Source: Roseococcus sp. SYP-B2431 (lineage in GTDB: Bacteria > Pseudomonadota > Alphaproteobacteria > Acetobacterales > Acetobacteraceae). From it: a DNA stretch of 64,000 nt. The position numbers and the translations under genes were made by a program. Location of the stretch: assembly GCF_004336745.1 (NCBI RefSeq), contig NZ_SJXD01000011.1, positions 1,116,001 to 1,180,000 of the forward strand. Direction: 5' to 3'. The first letter of the stretch is position 1, and every line of letters starts with the position of its first letter. This document shows positions 57,507-64,000 of this stretch, one piece after another. Below the pieces are notes generated by a model. That model did no database searches. It was not told the DNA's origin and saw nothing but the letters and a program-made list of their open reading frames with translations.

Positions 57507-58475
57507 TTGTCGAGACGGAGCTTCATCGCCGGCCTGCTGAGCGCGCCGGTCGCGCTCAGCAGGCCGTCCTGGGCCCAGAGCTTCCCCAGTCGCCCGATCC
57601 GTCTCCTCGTGCCCGTCCCCGCTGGCAGCGTCCCCGACGTGATCGCGAGGCTGCTCGCCCAGCGCCTCGCCGAGCAATGGCCCGTGCCCGTGGTCGTGGA
57701 GAACCGGCCCGGCGCCGGCGGCGCGATCGGGGTCGAGGCCGCCATCCGCGCGCCGGCCGACGGCCATGTGCTGCTCCTCGGCAGCAGCGGCCCCATCGCC
57801 ATCCTGCCCGCGGTCAACCGGCGCCTCAGCTACGATCCGCTTCGGGACCTCGTGCCCGTCGCCCGCTGCGCCGATTTCCCGCTGATCTTCCTGGCCTCCG
57901 TGAGTTCCGGCCTACGGAGCTTCGAGGACCTGCTGGACCGAGCCCGCTCCTCGGGCGAAATGCTGGACTATGCCGGCGGCGACCTCGGCTCGACGCAGCA
58001 TCTCTCGGGCGCGCTGCTCGTGAGGCAGGCGGGCATCCGGCTCAACCACGTTCCCTATCGCGGCGGCGGACTGGCCCAGGCCGATCTCATCGCGGGCCGG
58101 CTTCCGGTCATGGTGGACAGCCTGACCGCAGTCCTGCGCACGATCCAGGACGGCAAGGCGATTCCGCTTGCGGTCTGCGGGGCGCAGCGGGCCAGCCAAC
58201 TGCCACACGTCCCGACCGTGGCCGAAAGCGTGCCGGGCTATGAATCCACCGGCTGGATGGGAGTCTTCGCGCCGGCTGCCGTCCCGTGGCAGATCGTCGC
58301 GCGGGTGTCGGCGCTGTGCACCGGCCTGATCGGCGATCCGGCGCTCGCGGCACGGATCGTCGCCGCGGGGTCGGATCCCATGCCGCAGCCAGCCTCGGAG
58401 TTCCGCGCCTTCGTCGCGGCCGAACTGGTGAAATGGGCGCAGCTGGCGGGCAGCGCCGGCATCGCCATCGAGTAG
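57507..58475 (+). CDS. Bug-family substrate-binding protein with Tat-like signal
   Basis: A 322-residue Bug/TctC-type periplasmic protein: RPIRLLVPVPAGSVPDVIAR, ENRPGAGGAIG, and NHVPYRGGG are family motifs. The start is TTG at 57507, with GGGAG seven bases upstream. The signal sequence begins SRRSFIAGLL, a twin-arginine motif, and ends RPSWAQS, so Tat export is likely. A perfect 15-bp inverted repeat (57531-57565) lies within the signal-peptide codons. Ligand unknown; cupin gene divergent upstream. Confidence 0.9.
   Translation: MSRRSFIAGLLSAPVALSRPSWAQSFPSRPIRLLVPVPAGSVPDVIARLLAQRLAEQWPVPVVVENRPGAGGAIGVEAAIRAPADGHVLLLGSSGPIAILPAVNRRLSYDPLRDLVPVARCADFPLIFLASVSSGLRSFEDLLDRARSSGEMLDYAGGDLGSTQHLSGALLVRQAGIRLNHVPYRGGGLAQADLIAGRLPVMVDSLTAVLRTIQDGKAIPLAVCGAQRASQLPHVPTVAESVPGYESTGWMGVFAPAAVPWQIVARVSALCTGLIGDPALAARIVAAGSDPMPQPASEFRAFVAAELVKWAQLAGSAGIAIE
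57531..57565. repeat. Perfect 15-bp inverted repeat inside signal-peptide codons
   Basis: GGCCTGCTGAGCGCG (57531-57545) and CGCGCTCAGCAGGCC (57551-57565) are exact reverse complements around CCGGT. In the mRNA this gives a very stable hairpin starting 22 bases after the TTG start codon. Confidence 0.9.
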
Positions 58476-58476
58476 G

Positions 58477-59346
58477 CTACAGCAGACCTTCGCGGCGGAA
58501 GCTGGTGTAGCGCCCGTTGCCGAGGATCAGGTGGTCGTGCACCACGATCTCCAGCACTGCCGCCGCATCCTGGATCTGCCGCGTCATCTCCAGATCGGCG
58601 CGGCTGGGCGTCGGATCGCCCGAGGGGTGGTTGTGCACCAGGATCAGCGCTGTCGCATGCAGTTCCAGCGCGCGCTTGACGACCTCGCGCGGGTAGACCG
58701 GGGTGTGGTTCACCGTGCCGCGCGCCTGGGCCTCGTCCGCAATCAGCCGGTTCTTCGGATCGAGGAACAGCACGCGGAACTGCTCCACCTTCTCCCGCGC
58801 CAGCACCGCGTTGAGATAGTCGATCAGCCGGTCCCAGTTGTTCAGCACCGGCTGCTCGGCCACCTCCGCCTGCATCATGCGGAGCGCCGCGGCCTGGACC
58901 AGCTTCAGCGCCGAGACGGAGTGCGGGCCCAGCCCGGCGCTTTCCAGCAGCTTCGCCGAGGGCGCGGCCAACACCCGGGCGAAGCTGCCATGCTCGTTGA
59001 TGAGCCGCTTGGCGAGAGGCTTGGTGTCGCCCTTCCGGAAGCCGAAGAAGAGCAGCATCTCCAGCAGCTCGTAGTCGGCGAGCGCGTCCGGGCCGCGCTC
59101 GAGCAGCTTCTCCCGCATGCGGGACCGATGGCCCTCGGGGCCGAGGGAGGCGAAGGGCCGATGCTCCGGCCCGGGCCCCGCCGCCGCGTCCGCCTCGTCG
59201 AGGACCGCCGGCAGCCGCGCGGGCCGGGACGGCGCGTGAAAAGGCGCTGCGCTTTCGGCGAAGCCCTGCACCCCATAACGGGGTGCGAGCTGCCGCGCAT
59301 CCGGCAGGGGATTTTCCCGCCGCCGCAGCTTCCTGAGCCAATCCAC
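58477..59346 (-). CDS. radC: DNA repair-associated JAMM protein RadC
   Basis: A 289-residue RadC. An alanine/proline-rich leader (1-65) is followed by a helix-hairpin-helix-like region (about 75-140) and the JAB1/MPN domain with the zinc motif HNHPSGDPTPSRAD. RadC is widespread; an exact role in repair or genome maintenance is unsettled. It ends one base from the convergent Bug gene. Confidence 0.94.
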   Translation of the reverse strand: MDWLRKLRRRENPLPDARQLAPRYGVQGFAESAAPFHAPSRPARLPAVLDEADAAAGPGPEHRPFASLGPEGHRSRMREKLLERGPDALADYELLEMLLFFGFRKGDTKPLAKRLINEHGSFARVLAAPSAKLLESAGLGPHSVSALKLVQAAALRMMQAEVAEQPVLNNWDRLIDYLNAVLAREKVEQFRVLFLDPKNRLIADEAQARGTVNHTPVYPREVVKRALELHATALILVHNHPSGDPTPSRADLEMTRQIQDAAAVLEIVVHDHLILGNGRYTSFRREGLL

Positions 59347-59485
59347 GCGAAATCCTTTGCGCCCTTGCTCGCATAGGTAGCAATCCTTAACCGACGGTCA
59401 AAGCACGATTTTTCATGCAAAAGAATGCACAATCCTGCCGATCATCCGGATGTCCGAGCGGCCGATTCCCCGCTATCGGCGCCCC

Positions 59486-60007
59486 ATGCAAATCCGAGAC
59501 AGCGTCGAGTCCGACGTTCCCGCCCTCACCACCATCTACGCCCATTGGGTGACGCACGGCCGCGCCAGCTTCGAGCTCTCAGCTCCCGGCGAGGAGGAGA
59601 TGGCCCGCCGCCGGATCGCCGTGCGAGAGGGCGGTTATCCGCACCTCGTCGCCGAGCATGAGGGCGAGATCCTCGGCTATTCCTATGCGGCCGCCTATCG
59701 GCCCCGGCCGGCCTATCGCTTCACGGTGGAGAACAGCGTCTATATCCGCCCCGGCGGCGTACGGCGCGGTGCCGGCAAGGCCCTGCTGGAGGCCCTGATC
59801 GAGCGATGCACGGCGCTCGACTTCCGGCTCATGGTGGCGGTGATCGGCGACAGCGCGAATGCGCCGTCCATCGCGCTGCACGCAGCGGCCGGCTTCCGGC
59901 ATGTGGGCGTGATCCCTGGCACCGGCTGGAAGCACGAGCAATGGCTCGACACGGTGCTAATGGTCCGCGAACTGGGCCCCGGCCGGACCGCGCCGCCCTC
60001 GCGCTGA
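59486..60007 (+). CDS. GNAT acetyltransferase (phosphinothricin/methionine-sulfoximine type)
   Basis: A 173-residue GNAT enzyme. It begins MQIRDSVESDVPALTTIYAHW, shows EILGYSYAAAYRPRPAYRFTVENSVYI, and has the acetyl-CoA loop RRGAGKALL with GFRHVGVIPGTGWKHEQW near the end, the pattern of the Pat/MddA family that N-acetylates phosphinothricin, methionine sulfoximine or related amino acids. An in-frame ATG at 59450 would add 12 residues; neither start has a clear ribosome site. Confidence 0.9.
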   Translation: MQIRDSVESDVPALTTIYAHWVTHGRASFELSAPGEEEMARRRIAVREGGYPHLVAEHEGEILGYSYAAAYRPRPAYRFTVENSVYIRPGGVRRGAGKALLEALIERCTALDFRLMVAVIGDSANAPSIALHAAAGFRHVGVIPGTGWKHEQWLDTVLMVRELGPGRTAPPSR

Positions 60008-60149
60008 AGCCGGCAGGCGCGGGACGTGATCTCCCTGGGCGCCGCGAGACGTTCCTCGCTGACCTTGGAACCTCGGCAAAATTTATTGCGCTACGTCGGC
60101 GCTTTGACGATCATCGATTCAAGCAAATCTCCATGAAGGGGAGGATAGC

Positions 60150-61790
60150 TTGAGCAGCACCGACGAAGGTGGGGCGACCCGAGCCGAACAACCCATCATC
60201 CTCATCCGAGGCTTTGGCGGCCTCGGGGTCGAGGATGAGAAAAGGATCGCCTATCAGGGGTTCAACGACGGTACCGTGTACCCCCAAAAGCGCGGGGAGA
60301 ACTATATATACGAGGGCCTCATCCTCCGCTTCATGAAATCCAGGTGGATCTATAACGACGCCACGAATATCGTCGGCTACTACAATGAACCCATCATTCG
60401 GGAGAGAAGCAGCATTCCTGCCGAACTAAGCGGCTTCGACATGGACCTCTTTTCCGGGCACAAAGTGGTCATCGACCCAGGAACCGCCTTGAGCCTGGTC
60501 AGGTCCACGACCGACGTGCGCAGGACGCTGTGGGTATTCCGGTATTACGATCTGGACGACAGGGAAGATTTCAAGCGTTACGGCGAGGCCCTTGTCCGCC
60601 TCATAAAATTCATCCGCAAGCTTGCCGAGCATAAGCATCAGGCCATTCCGCGGGTCAATATTCTGGCCCATTCGATGGGCGGGCTCATTGTCCGCGAAGC
60701 CATCCAGAGGAGCTACGAAAAGGGCAGGGCCGCGGATCATATCAACAAGATCGTCACACTCGGCACGCCACATCAAGGTATCTCGTTCCAACTCCTGAAG
60801 AACTGGACCGGGACCGGGGTTGGCGCGGCCGCGGAGTTGGAGCAATTCAACCCGGATTTGCAGAAACGTCCGGAGAACCCGGTCGGCTTCCCCAAATTCT
60901 CCGAGCACTTTCCGGCGGACCGGATACTGACGGTCGTCGGCACGAATTACCGCACCTATGGTCCTGTGGTGGCGAGCTGGTTAAACCGCGCATTTTCGGT
61001 CACCGGCGAATTCGGAGCCAACTACAATCGCAGCGATGGCCTCGTGAAGCAGGCCTATGCGCAGCTTCCCGGAGCACCCCGCTGCTTTGTCCATAAATGT
61101 CACGGCGGGCCTGATTCGCTGGTGACCTCGCGGGAGTCGTTCGAAATATCCACCCGCTTTTTCTTCGGAAACATCAAGGTCAGATTGAACCTGGTGAAGG
61201 CCATGGTGAAGCGTGGCCAGGACTGGTTCGGAAAAAGCGAGTTCTTCTTCGGAGTCAGCATCAAGCCGCGCCGGGTGGACTTCGAGCTGTTCCACCAAAG
61301 CGCCGAGGCCGAGAACTGCTACGGGCCCTTCAGCAAGCCCGACCTGAGCGACACGAGCCATGATGGAGTGGCGTTCAACTGGGCGGATGGCGACGCCGGC
61401 AAGCGGTTGATCTGGGAAGGTTGGCTCGATACGGGAGCCGTCGCGACGCCCCGGGCGGTTGGACCGCGGGACGACGCGGCGGCCGCCCAGGCCCGCGCGG
61501 CACCGCCGGATGACGTGGTCATGCGGCTCGATTTCTATCTCGGCGAGCGTGACCTCTTCGGCATCGGATTTTCCGACAATGTCGTCTTTCGCAAGCAGTA
61601 CTACGCCCGCGCCACTTTTGACGACGTCACGGATCCGGGAACCCTGAGGGAGCTCGTCCTGCACACCGGGGAAGATTTCAACGACCCCAGACATTCCAAG
61701 ATCATGCGCCGCAGCGGCACCCTGTGGGAATTTGACGTGGAGGGGACGGGGTTCGACGCGACGTTCGGCCTCGAATTCGCGCTGGCGTGA
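60150..61790 (+). CDS. Lipase-fold hydrolase with unrecognised C-terminal region
   Basis: A 546-residue protein. Residues 14 to about 330 look like a PGAP1/triacylglycerol-lipase alpha/beta hydrolase: IILIRGFGG (oxyanion loop, Arg in place of the usual His), nucleophile Ser175 in AHSMGG, GTPHQG near 206, and probable Asp296 (NRSDGLV) and His318 (CHGG). Residues 340-546 match nothing I know and look beta-rich. No signal peptide is seen. Start is TTG with GGGGAGGA. Base composition is clearly less GC-rich, with TATATATA near 60303-60310, unlike neighbours, so recent acquisition is likely. A type VI-like lipase effector or an isolated esterase are both possible. Confidence 0.75.
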   Translation: MSSTDEGGATRAEQPIILIRGFGGLGVEDEKRIAYQGFNDGTVYPQKRGENYIYEGLILRFMKSRWIYNDATNIVGYYNEPIIRERSSIPAELSGFDMDLFSGHKVVIDPGTALSLVRSTTDVRRTLWVFRYYDLDDREDFKRYGEALVRLIKFIRKLAEHKHQAIPRVNILAHSMGGLIVREAIQRSYEKGRAADHINKIVTLGTPHQGISFQLLKNWTGTGVGAAAELEQFNPDLQKRPENPVGFPKFSEHFPADRILTVVGTNYRTYGPVVASWLNRAFSVTGEFGANYNRSDGLVKQAYAQLPGAPRCFVHKCHGGPDSLVTSRESFEISTRFFFGNIKVRLNLVKAMVKRGQDWFGKSEFFFGVSIKPRRVDFELFHQSAEAENCYGPFSKPDLSDTSHDGVAFNWADGDAGKRLIWEGWLDTGAVATPRAVGPRDDAAAAQARAAPPDDVVMRLDFYLGERDLFGIGFSDNVVFRKQYYARATFDDVTDPGTLRELVLHTGEDFNDPRHSKIMRRSGTLWEFDVEGTGFDATFGLEFALA

Positions 61791-61791
61791 A

Positions 61792-61812
61792 GGCGAAAGG
61801 CCCCCTTCCGCC
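61792..61812 (+). terminator. Hairpin after the lipase-fold gene
   Basis: GGCGAAAGG (61792-61800) pairs with CCTTCCGCC (61804-61812) with one mismatch around CCC. It starts two bases after the stop; it lacks a T-run. Confidence 0.5.
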
Positions 61813-61854
61813 ATCAGGCATCGTCGAAGAGGAGGCCGCGGCAAAGCCCGCCGG

Positions 61855-64000
61855 CTACCGCAGCGCGCGCCAGATCTTCTCCGGCGTGGCCGGCATGGTG
61901 ACATCCGCGCCGAGGGCATCCCGCAGCGCTGCGATGATGGCCTGCGGCGCCGCGATGCAGCCGGCCTGCCCCGTCCCCTTCACGCCGAGCCCATTGGCTT
62001 CCGTCGGCGTGTCCTCGCGCAGGTGGATGTCGATGTCCGGCAGGTCGGAGGCGCGCGGCATCGCGTAGTCCATGAAGCCCGCGGAGAGCAGCTGCGCGCT
62101 CTCCGGGTCATAGGCGATGCGCTCCATCAGCGCCTGGCCGATCCCCTGCACCACCCCGCCCTGCACCTGGCTGCGCGCCAGCATGGGGTTGAGCAGCCGG
62201 CCGTAATCGTCCACCGCGATGTAGGAGACCAGCCCGACCTCGCCCGTCTCGGGATCGAGCTCCACCTCGGCGGCATGGGCGCCGTTGGGGAAGGTGACGA
62301 GGTCGAGGGCATGGGCGGCCTCACCCTCCAGCCCGCCTTCCTCGGCGGCGATCTGGGCCAGGGTCAGCCCGCGCCCGTCGGCGAGGCCGAAACGGCCCTC
62401 GGCATAATGCAGCCCCTCGGGCGTCGCCTGTAGCAGCCGGGCCGCGACGCTGCGGGCCTGGGCGAGCAGCGCGCCGGCGGCGAGCCGCATGGCCTCGCCG
62501 CCCATGTGCAGGCTGCGCGCGCCGCCATGGCCGTTGCCGCGCGGGATGCGGCCGGTGTCGGCCTGGACGTAGCGGATCCGGTCCATCGGGATGTCGAGGA
62601 GATGCGCGATGTATTGCGGGAAGCTGGTCTCGTGCCCCTGCCCGTTGGACTGCGTGCCCACCGCGAGCTCGACCATGCCCTCGGCATCGACGCGCAGGCG
62701 CGACCATTCGCCGGGCGCGCCGCGCGCGGTCTCGAGGAAGCAGGTGAGGCCGAAGCCGCGGCGCTTGCCGCGTGCGGCGCTCCCGGCCCGGCGGGCGGCG
62801 AAGCCGGCGCGATCGGCGAGGCGGGCGCATTCGTCAAGGCGCGCGGAAAAATCGCCGTCGCGGATCTCCATGCCGAGCGCCGTGCAATAGGGCAGCGTCG
62901 CGATCAGGTTCTTCGCGCGAAGCGCCTGGGCGTCCAGGCCGGTCTGCTTCGCCGCCATCTCGATCAGCGTCTCGATGATGAAGTTGGCTTCCGGCTTGCC
63001 GGCCCCGCGATAGGCCTCCATGGGCGCGGTGTTGCTGAAGGCCCCGCGGACCGCATAGTGGATCGCCGGGATGGCGTAGCAGCCGCCCATGGCGGTGGAG
63101 GCGGCATTGGTCGGGCAGGCCGGCCCGCTGCCGGAGAGATAGGCGCCGAGCTCCGCCACGGCCTCCACATTCAGTGCCAGGAACCGGCCCTCCGCATCCA
63201 GCGCCAGCGCCGCCTCGGCATGCAGGCCGCGGCCATGCGCGGCGGCGGAGAAATCCTCGGTCATGGCAGCCATCCAGCGGATCGGCCGGCCCAGCACGCG
63301 CGCCGCGTGCAGCAGCGAGAGATGCTCGGGAAAGGAGACGTTCTTCACGCCGAAGCCGCCGCCGACATCGGGCGCCACCAACCGCAAAGTTTCGGGCGCG
63401 AGGTCCATGGCCTCGCAGATCTGCTTGCGGATCGCGTGGAGGTTTTGGCCGTTGCAGTGGAGGGTGAGCTGCCCGTCCTCCACCAGCGCCAGCGCGGCGC
63501 GCGTCTCGATCGGCGCGCAGGTCACGCGGGGATTGGGGATGGTCCCGCGCACCACCGTGGCGGCAGAAGCGAAGGCGGCCTTCACCGCCCCGGCGTCCCC
63601 CTTCTGCCAGCGGAAGGCCAGGTTGCCCGGCGCCTCCGCGTGCAGTTGCGGCGCCTCCGGCCGCAGCGCCGCATGCGGGCAGCTCACGGCGTCCAGCGGC
63701 GCGTAGTCCACCTCGATGAGTTCAGCAGCATCCAGGCCCTGGTCCAGCGTCTCGGCGAGGATGCAGGCCACCGGCTGGCCCACGAACCGCACGGCATCGG
63801 TGGCGAGGCCGGGCCGCGGCGGGATGATCAGCGGCTTCTCCGAGGCGATCACCGAATGGCAGGGGATAGGGCCGATCCCCGCCGCCGCGAGGTCCTCGCC
63901 GGTCAGGACGAGGTGCACGCCGGGCGCGGCCCGCGCCGCCCCCGTGTCGATGGACAGCAGGCGCGCATGCGCGTGCGGGCTGCGCAGGAAGACGGCCTGC
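61855..64000 (-). CDS. Molybdenum hydroxylase large subunit (xanthine dehydrogenase/CoxL family), 5' end beyond window
   Basis: About 715 residues of the molybdopterin-binding subunit are visible; the N-terminus lies past base 64000. The frame enters at QAVFLRSPHAHARLLSID, a family landmark near residue 40. Further signatures are MEAYRGAGKPEANFIIE (the form II type AYRGAG rather than the AYRCSFR of true CO dehydrogenase), GTQSNGQGHETSFPQ and GVKGTGQAGCIAAPQ. In that last motif the usual catalytic Glu of GVGEAG is Gln. It would work with FAD and 2Fe-2S subunits, probably encoded outside the window. Substrate unknown. Confidence 0.92.
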   Translation of the reverse strand, partial: QAVFLRSPHAHARLLSIDTGAARAAPGVHLVLTGEDLAAAGIGPIPCHSVIASEKPLIIPPRPGLATDAVRFVGQPVACILAETLDQGLDAAELIEVDYAPLDAVSCPHAALRPEAPQLHAEAPGNLAFRWQKGDAGAVKAAFASAATVVRGTIPNPRVTCAPIETRAALALVEDGQLTLHCNGQNLHAIRKQICEAMDLAPETLRLVAPDVGGGFGVKNVSFPEHLSLLHAARVLGRPIRWMAAMTEDFSAAAHGRGLHAEAALALDAEGRFLALNVEAVAELGAYLSGSGPACPTNAASTAMGGCYAIPAIHYAVRGAFSNTAPMEAYRGAGKPEANFIIETLIEMAAKQTGLDAQALRAKNLIATLPYCTALGMEIRDGDFSARLDECARLADRAGFAARRAGSAARGKRRGFGLTCFLETARGAPGEWSRLRVDAEGMVELAVGTQSNGQGHETSFPQYIAHLLDIPMDRIRYVQADTGRIPRGNGHGGARSLHMGGEAMRLAAGALLAQARSVAARLLQATPEGLHYAEGRFGLADGRGLTLAQIAAEEGGLEGEAAHALDLVTFPNGAHAAEVELDPETGEVGLVSYIAVDDYGRLLNPMLARSQVQGGVVQGIGQALMERIAYDPESAQLLSAGFMDYAMPRASDLPDIDIHLREDTPTEANGLGVKGTGQAGCIAAPQAIIAALRDALGADVTMPATPEKIWRALR

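Noticed and set aside
61855-64000. Carbon monoxide dehydrogenase CoxL
   Set aside because: The form I AYRCSFR active-site motif is absent (AYRGAGK instead) and the catalytic Glu position is Gln, so CO oxidation should not be assumed.

Overview
The window is about 64 kb of very GC-rich (roughly 70%) bacterial chromosome, tightly packed with genes on both strands. It is most consistent with an alphaproteobacterium of the Acetobacteraceae, Roseomonas-like. That placement rests on composition, on the Bug-family (tripartite tricarboxylate) binding proteins, on the many catabolic operons that start inside the preceding gene, and on the suf and tesA/ybbAP arrangements. It is inference, since no rRNA or other marker gene is present. 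I saw no tRNA, rRNA, CRISPR array, transposase or integrase.

Layout. 1-6.5 kb: a LysR-type regulator (cut by the window edge) faces an HpaB-type flavin monooxygenase, a RidA-family protein and a polyamine-type ABC importer; the binding-protein gene is bracketed by inverted REP-like elements. 6.6-11.2 kb (minus): a copper-uptake-like block (YcnI-PCuAC fusion, TonB-dependent receptor, DUF2946 protein), then thpR and a TesA-like esterase. 11.2-15.4 kb: a YbbA/YbbP-type exporter and a Bax-inhibitor-1 family protein. 15.4-16.0 kb: CueR and an HMA-like protein without its CxxC motif. 16.3-25.2 kb: a secreted serine protease, then an operon-like run of hydrolase, D-2-hydroxyacid dehydrogenase, M20 peptidase, Bug binding protein, penicillin-acylase-type amidase and BenE-type transporter. 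25.2-27.3 kb (minus): Gfo/Idh/MocA oxidoreductase and PobA. 27.4-31.8 kb: DsbA/FrnE-like protein, a PhnA-domain protein, and a minus-strand operon of hydrolase, FMN monooxygenase and ICL/PEPM-family lyase.

32.0-38.5 kb is a full SUF iron-sulfur assembly operon: Rrf2 regulator, SufB, C, D, S, U, a MIP18/SufT-type protein and a SufA-type carrier. 38.5-42.6 kb is a manganese/zinc-type ABC importer (two permeases, ATPase, binding protein) divergent from an MntR-like regulator. 42.6-48.3 kb is an acyl-CoA catabolic operon (SDR, acyl-CoA dehydrogenase, ADP-forming CoA ligase, nitroreductase) followed by a Nudix hydrolase. 48.3-54.7 kb (minus) holds a secreted lipase and a translationally coupled run of metallo-hydrolase, two DMT transporters, a HTD2/MaoC-type hydratase and a GT-C-like membrane glycosyltransferase. 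Divergent to it (54.8-56.9 kb) lie a methyltransferase, a polyprenyl-phosphate-type GT2 and an SMR/EamA-like small membrane protein. Together with the GT-C these have the parts expected of a lipid-linked sugar system.

56.9-64 kb: a cupin divergent from a Tat-type Bug protein, RadC, a GNAT acetyltransferase, a visibly lower-GC orphan lipase-fold gene (60.15-61.79 kb) that looks acquired, and the 3' part of a molybdenum hydroxylase large subunit that runs off the window.

The strongest candidates for something not well described are the GT-C/GT2/SMR/methyltransferase locus, the orphan lipase with its unrecognised C-terminal half, the copper-uptake-like block with a fused YcnI-PCuAC protein, and the regulatory oddities: REP-like elements around the binding-protein gene, overlapping divergent start codons, and a perfect hairpin inside a signal-peptide coding region.
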